Source: Moniliophthora roreri
Taxonomy: Eukaryota; Basidiomycota; Agaricomycetes; Agaricales; Marasmiaceae
Assembly: GCA_001466705.2 (NCBI GenBank)
Contig: LATX02000055.1
Location: 1 to 25,383 of the forward strand
Direction of reading: 5' to 3'
DNA length: 25,383 nt
The notes under the pieces are model-generated. The model made no database searches and had not been told where the DNA came from. It saw nothing but the letters and a program-made list of their open reading frames with translations. This document shows positions 1 through 10,246 of the stretch, piece after piece (position 1 is the first letter of the stretch; each line of letters opens with the position of its first letter). The position numbers were made by a program, and so were the translations under genes.

Positions 1-4
1 TAGA

Positions 5-703
5 CACTATGTACAAGGTGTTCTTTTTATGCTATTAATACAAAGGAAATACACTCAGAATACTGCTATATATTTGCTTCCAGACAACACTCAGAAAATT
101 CTATTAGTTTCAAGTTGTCATCACATATTGAAAACAGCAAGCATACTCTGGATTTTAATTTCCAGAAGAGTCTGTGTTTTTTTATTATTTTATGATAATG
201 AAATTATAGAATTATCCTTTAATTTTCTAATTACAAATATACTAAATTTTCTGCCTTATAAAATAGTGAGAAAACATTCAGAAAATAAATATAAGATTTT
301 GAATTTTATATTAAAGGAAACATGTTAAATACAAAAGGAAAACTATATAAAAACTATCTAAAAACTGCTTTAAAATATAGTGTTTTCATATGATTTTCCT
401 ACTATTTTCCTTATGTTTTTCTAGTATTTTCTCTAACTTTCCCACAATAGAAAATGTGGAATTTTTATCTTATCTTATCAGCATTTTCTGAGCATTTTCA
501 ACCAGAGAAAATTTAATGTTTTCTCAGTATGGAAATTATTCTAATATATTGTAATTCTCAGAATTTGAAAATTCCATATCTTTTGCTGCTGAAAATTTAG
601 TATTCTCCAATTTATAAATGGTTTTATAAAAATTCTCTTTGCAAGAAGATTAAGTGTTTTCTCAATCAGAAAACCATGTTAAAAGAACACCTCGTATGTA
701 GTG
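5..703 (+). mobile_element. Non-autonomous CACTA-like transposon, copy 1
   Basis: AT-rich element of about 700 bp. It begins CACTATGTACAAGGTGTTC and ends with the imperfect inverse, GAACACCTCGTATGTAGTG, a terminal inverted repeat of about 23 bp. CACTA/TAGTG termini are the hallmark of the CACTA (En/Spm, CMC) superfamily. No transposase is encoded; the 99-codon open frame near the left end is AT-rich and looks like chance. The motif CTCAGAA or its inverse recurs near 54, 90, 519 and 554, with looser versions near 276 and 484. This resembles the subterminal transposase-binding repeats known in CACTA elements. The left end lies 4 bases from the window edge, and the flanking triplets (AGA and TCA) do not form a target duplication, so this copy may be rearranged at one side. 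Confidence 0.72.
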
Positions 704-2146
704 TCAGAGAGAGCAATGGGACCTGTGTATTTGATACAGGATTGAAGTGTATCACAAATGTGCACATTGAGAAAATCAAGGGATGGATTGGTCTTAATGT
801 CTTCCAGTCTAATGAATCCACAAAAATCATAAGATATTCATCTGGACTTTGTGCTTTTTGTCAGATATCCATGGAAAAATATACAAGGTAAGTCTTACCA
901 TGCTTCAGGCACCATGCCAATGTCAAGTAAGTGGTGTTCCAGTTCTTCATATACTCTTGATGAGAATATGTAATATTTAAGCCTTTGGAAGCAAGGGTAG
1001 GCATGGCTGAACTGTTAAAGAGTGCTGTTGTAGACTGATATAGCGCCAAATGAGACTCTGCTCAAAAGCTTCTGTATATGTCAAGTAGGTTGGTATCAAA
1101 GATTGTGTCTACATGAGTTGGAATCATCAGATCCAACTGGAAGGTAATAGGAACAGTATGAGATACCTGGCATATGGTAACTGAAACCATGTAAGTGGCA
1201 CTAGAGAAGGACATTATGCTACCATTAGGTTTTGTGAAGTTGAGCTGCAACAACAATTTTGCTGTGGTACTGTTGAGCTGCACTTGTGCTTTCTTGTTGA
1301 ATATAAGAACCTCACAGAGCTGATTGAATGAGTGACCTTCGTTGGTGTTTGTACAGGTAGCATCTGTGGGTAGTTAGAGGAAGGGTGAGATGCTTCAAAA
1401 TTGACATCACTCACTTGGTCAAACAAACCTGAAAAGGATTCCATATGTCGACCAGATCAGTTTCTGTAGTTACTTGGAAACTTTCCTCATCTATAACATC
1501 CTCAATTATAGGACAGGGCCCAGATTTGGATTGCAATGTTGGAATGGCTGTCTGAAATCAGCAACTGTAAAAAAATGGAATGTTTTAATGTACTATGGCT
1601 GACATCAGATAGCCCTTGGGCCCTTGGAAGTTAAACATCAATACCAGAGCAGCATGACATGCTGTACTACTCACCACAAAGGATCAACAATGAATCACCT
1701 GTGAATGAAACTAGGGATTCTTATGCTGAGAGTTAGAACAAATACAAACCTTCAACAATGGTTATAAGCAGATCCTGATGTGCTACATGGGGCCACACTC
1801 TGAGAACATTCATAAACCAATCTTGTCCAAGTAATAGCTGGAGTTGAAACCTGACTTTGACAGCATATCAAGGAAGGAAACTGAGATGCAGACTTTGAGA
1901 AATGCTCAGTATCTCTAGAGAGGAGGGAACATTGACTTGAAACATGGAATTGGCTTGCAGTGTTGAGGCATGATTGCAAAACAGAGTATAGAAGAAAGAG
2001 GTTGGGAGAGTAGAATGTGGTAAGGATGGGTCAAATGCAACCAAAACAGGTTGCAAATTGACAGAGAGAGAATCCATCAGAAGTGTACAGTGCAAAAACA
2101 ATCACAAGGTTTAAATACAAATAGAAGGCTTCACATAGGAGCATAG
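704..2146 (-). other. Unrecognised stretch, possible eroded minus-strand gene
   Basis: No intact gene is present. Several short minus-strand frames (about 861-1049, 1062-1283, 1214-1444, 1752-1979, 1868-2101) overlap or abut in different frames, as expected of a spliced or decayed gene read right to left. Their translations are rich in Ser, Thr, Asn and Leu, but I recognise no family and can build no convincing intron chain. CpG is very scarce, as in the repeats nearby. The stretch ends at the undetermined base 2147. It could equally be non-coding repeat sequence. Confidence 0.25.
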
Positions 2147-2147
2147 N

Positions 2148-2171
2148 TAATTATGTTGTTTAAGGCATAAA
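2148..2171 (+). repeat. 24-bp left flank shared with CACTA copy 3
   Basis: The 24 bases just left of CACTA copy 2 also occur at 5506-5529, just left of copy 3. They lie outside the terminal inverted repeat and have no counterpart at the right ends. Either the two copies descend from one insertion site or the scaffold places two versions of one locus in series. The stretch starts directly after the undetermined base 2147. Confidence 0.7.
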
Positions 2172-2845
2172 CACTATGTACAAGGTGTTCTTTTTATGCT
2201 ATTAATACAAAGGAAATACACTCAGAATACTGCTATATATTTGCTTCCAGACAACACTCAGAAAATTCTATTAGTTTCAAGTTGTCATCACATATTGAAA
2301 ACAGCAAGCATACTCTGGATTTTAATTTCCAGAAGAGTCTGTGTTTTTTTATTATTTTATGATAATGAAATTATAGAATTATCCTTTAATTTTCTAATTA
2401 CAAATATACTAAATTTTCTGCCTTATAAAATAGTGAGAAAACATTTAGAAAATAAATATAAGATTTTGAATTTTATATTAAAGGAAACATGTTAAATACA
2501 AAAGAAAAACTATATGAAAACTATCTAAAAACTGCTTTAAAATATAGTGTTTTCACATGATTTTTCTACCATTTTCCTAGTGTTTTCCTAGTGTTTTTTC
2601 TGACTTTCCTACAATAGAAAATGTGGAATTTTTATCTTATCTTATCAGCATTTTCTCAGCATGGAAATTATTCTAATATATTGTATTATCTATTCATTCT
2701 CAGAATTTGAAAATTCCATATCTTTTGCTGCTGAAAATTTAGTATTCTCCAATTTATATATGGTTTTATAAAAATTCTCTTTGCAAGAAGATTAAGTGTT
2801 TTCTCAATCAGAAAACCATGTTAAAAGAACACCTCGTACATAGTG
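2172..2845 (+). mobile_element. Non-autonomous CACTA-like transposon, copy 2
   Basis: Nearly identical to copy 1 over its first ~330 bp, with the same CACTATGTAC start and a better-preserved right end, CTCGTACATAGTG. An internal deletion around 2650-2670 removes one block of the TTTTCTGAG/TTTTCTCAG motifs, which explains its shorter length (674 bp). The flanking triplets are AAA on the left and AAC on the right, close to a 3-bp target duplication but not exact. No transposase is encoded. Confidence 0.75.
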
Positions 2846-3010
2846 AACACATCAAGTCCATGGAGGGAAATATGCACCTTGGNAGATTTCTGCCAGAATT
2901 CTGTATTAGAGACACCCATCACCTGAGAGGGGTATTTGAAGCCAGGATTCAACAAATAAAGGTAGACCTGTAACTGGACCTTCTAAGACAATGGCAAGCA
3001 TGTGTAGAAG

Positions 3011-3570
3011 GACCTGCATATCTGAGTTTAAAGGTCTTTATAATTGACGTTCCCTTTTGTGGTTGACATGGGAACTTTCAAAAAAACCATATAAGGAAGG
3101 CAATTAGCATTCTATATCTCATCGTAAGTGCTTTCGCTGCTCTTGCCTTGCTGTTGCAGTAAAATCATTGACAAGCTGTCAATCAGTCACTCTTGAGGAC
3201 TCTTAGTGGCCTGAGACTGCATAAACAAGCCAAATAGCAAGAATTTCTATGAAAACCAGCAGCAACAGCTTAATAAAAGCATAATGGCTGGCTCTACTGT
3301 ACTTGGAGCCACTTTTTTTTAGAGAATCCTACTCATTACTTCTCGCTTACACTAAGGACAGCTAGAGTTTCATGCAAAGGCCACATGAGAGGTCAAAGGT
3401 GAGTTATTCATCGTCAATATACTTGGATTACTTGGGCACTTGTGGGCGCTTGGACTTGTCCCTGATTACTAGAACCTGATAGCTTCCTTATATGGTTATT
3501 TTTTGAGTTCCCATGTCAACTTTTGATCATAAGGACTTCTCAGCCAAATTTAAACTCAGATGCACAGGAC
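3011..3570. repeat. Foldback element with ~90 bp inverted arms
   Basis: The left arm (3011-3099) and right arm (3482-3570) are imperfect inverted repeats. The best blocks are GTTGACATGGGAACTTTC against its complement near 3505-3520, CCATATAAGGAAG against CTTCCTTATATGG, and the outer block ATCTGAGTTTAAA against TTTAAACTCAGAT. The spacer of about 380 bp has no recognisable coding sequence. This is the shape of a MITE or foldback element; I see no clear target-site duplication. Confidence 0.55.
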
Positions 3571-3813
3571 TAAAATAAAGGATTGCTGCACAATACCAGA
3601 AGATTATAACTTTTTTCAAGACAGAATACGTGATGTCCATTGACTGTCATGCCATGCTGGTGTGTACTAGGGCACCAGTTTGAATATTGTAAATCGGCAA
3701 AAATTTAGTAATTACATAAAAATCAAATTGTGACCAATCCACCTACAACACCCTTTGACACTTAGACTCCACTGTTTAGCTAACCATGAAGTTGAAACCC
3801 ATATCTCTGGCAA

Positions 3814-4176
3814 TTTACAGCTATTCAAGAAATTGTAGGCCGGATTCTTTCACACAACCCTCAGGATTTTTGTTTAGGTACAAACAACCCCCACATGCAA
3901 AAACTCTACTTAGCACTCATAGCCATCCATCAGATCAGTGGTGTCCTCAGCACTTGTCAGCACATTCTCAAACATCAACCGGAAAATGAGCAGTTCTTTT
4001 CAAGCTATCACCCTGCCACTCTGTTCTAGTCATCTGACACTAGGATCAACTGACCTGGAATTTCAGCAAGGGGTGGAGGTTGTGGGAAGAATGACATCAT
4101 TTTGTTTGGACATAAACAAAAATCCTGAGGGTTTTGTGAAAGAATCCAGCCTACAATTTCTTGAATAGCTGTAAAA
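3814..4176. repeat. Foldback element with ~67 bp inverted arms
   Basis: The left arm 3814-3880 and the right arm 4109-4176 are inverted copies with few mismatches; both contain, in opposite sense, CTATTCAAGAAATTGTAGG. One mismatch is CCGG on the left against CCAG/CTGG on the right, the CG-to-CA change seen in other repeats here. The 230 bp spacer contains short open frames with no family resemblance. Confidence 0.6.
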
Positions 4177-5505
4177 GAACATTTAATTCCCAAGGACCAG
4201 GTTTATCTTTCAGTCAAGGCCTGACTTCTCAAAGGTGGTAGTTGGGTGGTGGACAAAGCCTAGTAGCAGCTTAATGACGGCTGGCAGCGTGTGAGGTCAT
4301 CCTTTATCTACTTGTGCATCTTTAGCTGACAGCTATACAAGATTTTTTTTTAGGAATTGAGGGTTTGCAAAGTGAAATTTGGCTCCATACCAAGGACTGT
4401 ATAGGCAGCATATGCAGCACCACCTCACTAAGGGAGAGCATCAAGATTCTGTTTAGTGTATAACACAAGAAGGAATAATACCTGTAGGTTTTCTTTCTAC
4501 TCAAGCGCGAACTCAAGCTGACAGAAACTCATAGAGATAATGAACCAACCCATCCAAGTCAACCCCTCCAGACTCGCCAGTATATGTTACTGATGCCAAA
4601 AGTCCATCACAATCACATTTTTCCATATCTGACGCTGCTTTTGAAAGATCCGGTTTGCATGAAGAGAAGAGACAGTTGAGCTGCATTAGATTCGGCCAGG
4701 ATAGGTACATCTCATAGAATACCTTTTTTCTGCAGTTACATTTGTCTGATTGCTTTTCCAGTTCACGTCAGTGTTACATCATACTGACGATAGTCTATAA
4801 TGACCTTAACAGCCACTAAGGATATTATTGGGCTTTGGCTATACCAGGTCTTTTCGATTCTTTCTTGGTGTTTCCAACAGTCCACTAGACCTGCATATTC
4901 CGATTCCCCGTGTATTGCATGATGAAGCTATTGTAGCAAACCCACAAACAGATGAGAAACCCTTAGAAGGCCTACTGGTTTACCACATTGACCGCTAGCG
5001 ACATTGATGGCTGTTATAAACCTTGGGTCAGTTGTCGTGAAGCCTGACATCTCAATGTAGATCACTACTGAATGCTTCATAAAGAGGGGTAACCAATCGT
5101 TCCTACATACCGCTGTCACATAACTAACAGAAATGTTGCTTTTAGGACGAGTTGACCTGGGACAGCTTTGCCAGGTTATGCTCTCAAGAAGCTTGGTCAA
5201 GCCTGCATACTCACTCCAAGGCTGAGTCCTACCTAGCCAAATACTTACCTGCTCGACCATCTGCTAGTGAATTCTCACTCTTCGCCCTTTCATATCAAGA
5301 TCAACTGCTTATGATACTGGACAGTATGGAGGTGAAGGATTTGGGTTTACAGAGAGAGCGACAAGAAAGCTATTGAGTGGTCTTGTATCTCTTTGAGGTG
5401 CAGTGAAGAAACACTGACCAGTAGGTGTAGGACAGAAAGGCGGTGTTGCCTGTAAGCCTCCCATCACACCAGGTGTGACCCATCTTCTAGACTGCTGGTG
5501 GATTC
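4177..5505 (-). other. Unrecognised stretch with minus-strand coding-like frames
   Basis: Between the second foldback and CACTA copy 3 are three minus-strand frames: 4322-4516, 4513-4710 and 4928-5260. The last (110 codons) has balanced composition and looks more protein-like than the surrounding sequence, and more CG dinucleotides survive here. A plus-strand frame at 5152-5376 overlaps it, so the coding strand is uncertain. I recognise no domain, and no splice pattern joins the frames convincingly. This may be a decayed gene or an old transposon body. Confidence 0.2.
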
Positions 5506-5529
5506 TAATTATGTTGTTTAAGGCATAAA

Positions 5530-6249
5530 CACTATGTACAAGGTGTTCTTTTTATGCTATTAATACAAAGAAAATACACTCAGAATACTGCTATATATTT
5601 GCTTCCAGACAACACTCAGAAAATTCTATTAGTTTCAAGTTATCATCAGATATTGAAAAGAGCAAGCATACTCTGGATTTTAATTTCCAGAAGAGTCCAT
5701 GTTTTTTGATAATTTTATGATAATGAAATTACAGATATACTAAATTTTCTGCCTTATAGAATAGTGAGAAAACATTTAGAAAATAAATATAAGATTTTGA
5801 ATTTTATATCAAAGGAAACATGTTAAATACAAAAGGAAAACTATATGAAAACTATCTAAAAACTGCTTTAAAATATAGTGTTTTCACATGATTTTCCTAC
5901 TATTTTCATAGTGTTTTCCTAGTGTTTTCTCTGACTTTCCCATAATAGAAAATGTGGAATTTTTATCTTATCTTATCAGCATTTTCTGAGCATCTTCAAC
6001 CAGAGAAAATTTAATGTTTTCTCAGTATGGAAATTATTCTAATATATTGTATTATCTATTAATTCTCAGAATTTGAAAATTCCATATCTTTTGCTGCTGA
6101 AAATTTAGTATTCTCCAGGCATATTCTTGTTGAGAGGACACAATTGAAATTTAGAATTTATGTATGGTTTTATAAAAATTCTCTTTGCAAGAAGATTAAG
6201 TGTTTTCTCAATGAGAAAATCATGTTAAAAGAACACCTCATACATAGTG
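5530..6249 (+). mobile_element. Non-autonomous CACTA-like transposon, copy 3
   Basis: Starts CACTATGTACAAGGTG and ends CCTCATACATAGTG. It is flanked on both sides by AAA, a 3-bp target-site duplication as expected for the CACTA superfamily; this is the best boundary evidence of the three copies. Relative to copies 1 and 2 it lacks a block near 5735 and carries about 50 extra bases near 6118-6167. It ends with the same TTTTCTCAAT/GAGAAAA subterminal palindrome as the others. No transposase is encoded. Confidence 0.78.
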
Positions 6250-6711
6250 AAAGCGACTCTCAAACTTCTTCTTACTCACCACCGGGCTATCATGCAGTAT
6301 GAAGGCCCATCTCCCGACACCAAGACAACTTATGCATCGACAGCAGAACTTTTTTGAAAATCTCCTCATCCTATCACCGACTATGGTTCAAAATACTCCA
6401 TCTATTTATGCTTTTATCAACAAATTTCCTCAAAATCTACCCATTCTTGACATGGCAACCACAATATGAGCTTCTGGATGATGCTATACATTGGCATGAG
6501 ATGAGGGTGAGTTGTAGTTTTCCATCCAATATAAAGGGTAATGCTAACACTGGGTTATAGGTAGTAGGAAATAGGACTCGCAAGGATGTTCTTCTGTGAA
6601 TGTTGCTCTATCATGTCATCACCGTTCTCATCAGAGAAGACTCCCACGATCATTGTGGGAGTAGACAACCTGTCATTGTCGGTAAGGGTGCTGATGATGC
6701 AATTGATATGG
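6250..6711 (+). pseudogene. Decayed plus-strand coding remnant, family unknown
   Basis: A protein-like reading runs from about 6265 in one frame, shifts near the T run at 6350-6355 and again near 6467, and then reads 15 codons ending HWHEMR at a good splice donor (GTGAGT, 6508). A possible acceptor (GGTTATAG) follows near 6560. The frame changes suggest a broken gene; alternatively they hide unrecognised introns. I do not recognise the family. The GC-headed repeat starts directly after it. Confidence 0.25.
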
Positions 6712-6971
6712 CAGGGGAGAGGCAGGCCATGGTTCCAGAACACTGGGACGGTTGGTTGGTTGCCTGATGGCTGGCTTAAAAAAATTTTTGAGCCAATTTT
6801 TTTTCAAATTTTGAACACTTTCTCAGTAACCAAAGGTTCTTTTATGACCACCTTCATAGCAGAAAGACTCAAATTTGCTCCTATATGCCTTTTGGATGCT
6901 GGTCCAGATCAGTTTCCTGCCCACCCATGGTCCTTGGGGCTCACTCACAGGTATTTTAAGGGTTTGTGGTG
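6712..6971 (+). repeat. GC-headed repeat B, copy 1 (CpG-decayed, truncated)
   Basis: First of three copies of a 338 bp repeat. The first ~65 bp are GC-rich, followed by AAAAAAATTTTTGAGCC and an AT-richer body. This copy differs from copies 2 and 3 in the head almost only by CG-to-CA or CG-to-TG changes (for example GGCAGGCCATGG against GGCGGGCCGTGG, and CCAGAACACTGGG against CCGGAACACCGGG). It is cut by the undetermined base 6972. The class is unknown: I see no terminal inverted repeats, no A tail and no convincing pol III boxes. Confidence 0.7.
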
Positions 6972-7002
6972 NAGTATGTAGTCTCGAGAATCCAGACTGA
7001 CG

Positions 7003-7340
7003 ATCAGGGGGGAGGCGGGCCGTGGTTCCGGAACACCGGGACGGTTGGTTGGTTGCCCGATGGCCGGCTTAAAAAAAATTTTGAGCCAATTTTTTTTCAA
7101 ATTTTGAACACTTTCTCAGTAACCAAAGGTTCTTTTATGACCACCTTCATAGCAGAAAGACTCAAATTTGCTCCTATATGCCTTTTGGATGCTGGTCCAG
7201 ATCAGTTTCCTGCCCACCCATGGTCCTTGGGGCTCACTTACAGGTATTTTAAGGGTTTGTGGTGGTTCGGCTGTATAGGACTGGGAGTTCTCCATAATAG
7301 GGTTACATTATATGCCTTCTTGAACCAACTTACACTCTAG
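7003..7340 (+). repeat. GC-headed repeat B, copy 2
   Basis: Full-length copy of 338 bp, beginning ATCAGGGGGGAGGCGGG and ending AACTTACACTCTAG. It is nearly identical to copy 3 at 7402-7739. The head keeps its CG dinucleotides, and the motif GGTTCCGGAACACC includes the short palindrome GTTCCGGAAC. An open frame runs through the unit in all copies, but because they are so similar this is not independent evidence for a protein. Confidence 0.75.
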
Positions 7341-7401
7341 ATAAACATACTATCCTTAGATCTTAGCAGANACGCGTCGTCGCGGCTTTTGCACAACACC
7401 A

Positions 7402-7739
7402 ATCAGGGGGGAGGCGGGCCGTGGTTCCGGAACACCGGGACGGTTGGTTGGTTGCCCGATGGCCGGCTTAAAAAAATTTTTGAGCCAATTTTTTTTCAAA
7501 TTTTGAACACTTTCTCAGTAACCAAAGGTTCTTTGATGACCACCTTCATAGCAGAAAGACTCAAATTTGCTCCTATATGCCTTTTGGATGCTGGTCCAGA
7601 TTGGTTTCCTGCCCACCCATGGTCCTTGGGGCTCACTCACAGGTATTTTAAGGGTTTGTGGTGGTTCGGCTGTATAGGACTGGGAGTTCTCCATAATAGG
7701 GTTACATTATATGCCTTCTTGAACCAACTTACACCCTAG
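7402..7739 (+). repeat. GC-headed repeat B, copy 3
   Basis: Full-length 338 bp copy in the same orientation as copy 2, differing at only a handful of positions. About 61 bp of unrelated sequence, including the undetermined base 7371, separates the two. It ends AACTTACACCCTAG. Confidence 0.75.
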
Positions 7740-9230
7740 CAGATATCAATCCCTAGAGATTTGCAGTCACTTACTTGGGCTCCTGTACCCAGAATATAAT
7801 GTAGATGAACCTTACAAACAGTTTAAAACATTCTACTGCAGACTTCAGTATATTGTGCTCGCACTTCACTGAACCTAGCTAATGCGAAGGGGGAAGAGGA
7901 CCAGCGCTAGTCAGGTGCTTGCTACTTAGCGCCGGTGATGTCATGTGAACTACCTTCCATATATGGTAGTCAGTGGTTGGTTGGTTNATTGTACTGTGCA
8001 TTGGTATGAAGAGCAATGAAGAGGGGCCAGAGTGCTTTGGCCTTGTTGATGAGAACTGCCGTGGCCCAAATGTGAAGGAGTTGAGAACAAGAAGAAGGAT
8101 CTGCAGAAGTTGGTGGAGGACTCAACTCATCAACCTTGAAAAAGGCTTGAGTGATGCAGTCCAAGTCAAAAGGGGAGGAAAAATCCTCCTCAGAGATTTT
8201 GGCTCGAGGAGTTGACATCTCTGCGAAATATTTGAAGGTGTTCATGTCACACATAGAACATGCAACATGATCCTTGTCGACATCGGTTAACCCAGTACTA
8301 TGACGACGTCGTCACACCACTCTTACTCGTCTCCTTCTAGCTCCCCAGCTGCTGCAGGAAGACATAGTGACAGTGTTGGGACTTAGTGAAAATTCAATGA
8401 AGTCCTAAGCATGGGGGATGCTACTTTTATACCAGGAAATGTTGGACCTCTTGGGTCACATGCAGAAGTAATGGGAATCTAAAAGCTGTAGCATGCAGAG
8501 AGTTTTCAATAGGCTGCACATGGGAAGCTCAACCCTGCACTATGCATTAAATGGGATCTGTGACTTGTGTAACCATGTATAATGCAGAGGTAAAGGAGAC
8601 TTACCAAAAAAAGGTAAAAAACCTGGCCTCGAGTCATGACCAGAAGTTCGCTAATATGGCAAACCTAGAAAAGAGCCAATTTTATTCATTTTACATTACT
8701 TTTGAATCAGAACACTTTAATATGACACAAGATAATTGGTAATAAGGACTAGAGTGAGCCCAGTCTGCTAGTCATTGCCTTAGAGAAGCTATAGTACCTT
8801 GGAAAGTACGAAGAGCTATATGATATGCTATACAGAGGTATTGAAGCTGTACTTTCTGACTTATCTATGTATCAGATCTAAAACGGATCACTCCTGAAAC
8901 CTGTAGGGAACCTAACTATGACCATACAGACATGTTGGCTAGTTAACTGAGCTCTCTCAAAGTGCTATCAATGGGATTTTTCAATTTATTCACTTTTCTA
9001 TGACATCTGCAAAGTGCAATGTGCAGTCATACAGTACAGAGGTACTTAGAGAAGACATCAGAACAGAGAGACAACTTGGAAAGGAACAATCAGAATGATT
9101 AGACATTGGAATTCAATATGCAGATCAGAATCAAAGCTGATGAGCTCTTAATAAAGAGTTCTAATATGGTGCAAATAGATGAAATTACTTAACAAGAGGC
9201 AACACAACTTCAGAACAAGTGTAGCTACAT
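7740..9230. other. Mostly featureless stretch with one coding-like minus-strand frame
   Basis: The only coding-like signal is a minus-strand frame from 8254 to about 7988 (roughly 90 codons, cut by the undetermined base 7987). Its composition is balanced, with a Pro/Ser-rich patch (SPPPTSADPSS), but I recognise no family. Around 8280-8340 the sequence is CG-rich and includes a short plus-strand Ser-rich frame. From 8400 to 9230 I see no gene, RNA or repeat, only AT-leaning sequence with scattered stops. Confidence 0.3.
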
Positions 9231-9745
9231 CATCAGCGAAATGGACACCTAAATATATTGGAATAAAATGAGTGAAATACATTATAATCATTATGGTGTA
9301 TTTTAATGTAATATAATTGTTGTTCCTTTATTTTAATGGATTAAAATGAAGCAAAATGGTTATAATGTATTTTGGCTATTATAATGTATTTCAGCCATTA
9401 TAATGCATTGGCCCCACCTGGGGGTCAGGGACAAAAAGAAATAATATTCATTTGTTGCAACCTCCGTAAGTCAAACCCTTGACCTCAATGTGGATTAGTC
9501 AGCAATCCTTGGCAGCCACTGGGTGCTCAAGACCACTGTACCACAGTGCCATATACTTACCACCACACATAGTGCAATATATCCCCTTACTCAAAAGACC
9601 TATGTCCACCCCCTTGCTGTTTCTATTGATCAAATCCCCAACCAAAAGCTTCCCTTCACTTTATAGAGTCCTCTCCCTGTCCTCTGGAAGGCATAAAAAT
9701 GCACTGTTTTGATTGCCTCTGTTACAATCTATTTTACTACATTAT
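9231..9745 (-). mobile_element. TIR/tRNA-core element C, copy 1, left part
   Basis: Starts at the terminal inverted repeat CATCAGCGAAATGGACACC. AT-rich arm sequence follows, with short tandem units around TTATAATGTATTTTGGC (9300-9405), then the tRNA-derived core in minus orientation, then conserved sequence up to the undetermined base 9746. This copy is inverted relative to copies 2 and 3. At 9746 it breaks off, and part of the same element is repeated at 9875-10246. Confidence 0.7.
9448..9555 (-). ncRNA. tRNA-derived core with pol III A and B boxes (element C copy 1)
   Basis: Read on the minus strand, TGGTACAGTGG (within 9533-9544) fits the A-box consensus, and GGTTTGACTT (about 9467-9477) fits a B box in which the central CG has become TG. 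The spacing of about 60 nt is tRNA-like. The T stem and acceptor stem no longer pair, so this is a SINE-like, tRNA-derived promoter region and not a functional tRNA. The homologous core occurs in copies 2 and 3. Confidence 0.45.
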
Positions 9746-9746
9746 N

Positions 9747-9872
9747 TTGTGAGAAAGTCAGAGAAAACACTAGGAAAACACTAGGAAAATAGTAGGAATA
9801 TTATGTAAAAACACTATATTTTAAAGCAGTTCTTAGATAGTTTTCATTTAGTTTTCCTTTTGTATTTAACAT
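9747..9872 (-). mobile_element. Inverted CACTA-element fragment
   Basis: About 125 bp matching, in reverse complement, an interior part of the CACTA-like elements (roughly 319-446 of copy 1), including the TTTTCCTAGTGTTTTCCTAG tandem motif and GTTAAATACAAAAGG. It has neither terminus. It sits between the undetermined base 9746 and a truncated copy of element C, so it could be a nested insertion remnant or a scaffold-join effect. Confidence 0.65.
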
Positions 9873-9874
9873 AC

Positions 9875-10246
9875 AATGCCATATACTTACCAACACACAT
9901 AGTGCAATATATCCCCTTACTCAAAAGACCTATCTCCACCCCCTTGCTGTTTCTATTGATCAAATCCCCAACCAAAAGCTTCCCTTCACTTTATAGAGTC
10001 CTCTCCCTGTCCTCTGGAAGGCATAAAAATGCACTGTTTTGATTGCCTCTGTTACAATCTATTTTACTACATTATAATAACCCTGTCTCATTTTATTGTA
10101 TTTTAATGAATTATAATAACACTAGTCTCATTTTAATGTATTGTAATGTATTGTAATAGCATTGCTTTATTTTAATTTATTATAATGGATTAAAATCAGC
10201 AAAATACATTATAATTTATTATATTTAGGTGTCCATTTTGCTGATG
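9875..10246 (-). mobile_element. TIR/tRNA-core element C, copy 1b, right part
   Basis: Repeats 9547-9745 nearly exactly (starting CATATACTTACC) and then continues through the AT-rich arm to the terminal inverted repeat TTTAGGTGTCCATTTTGCTG ending at 10246. Together with 9231-9745 it supplies both ends of the element, but the ~200 bp overlap shows that these are two pieces and not one continuous copy. Confidence 0.7.

Noticed and set aside
29..328. A 99-codon open frame repeated at 2196-2495, apparently a conserved protein
   Set aside because: It lies inside the CACTA-like element near its left end, is AT-rich, is disrupted in copy 3 and starts next to the TIR. Conservation follows from recent duplication of the element.
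4928..5376. Two overlapping frames on opposite strands as real genes
   Set aside because: Both look moderately protein-like, but neither shows a family motif or convincing splice sites, so they are left as an unrecognised region.
7006..7739. Open frame running through repeat B in all three copies
   Set aside because: The copies are nearly identical, so the open frame is not independently conserved, and the translation resembles no known family.
9448..9555. Functional tRNA gene
   Set aside because: The A and B boxes fit, but acceptor and T stems do not pair, and the segment is embedded in a multi-copy element.
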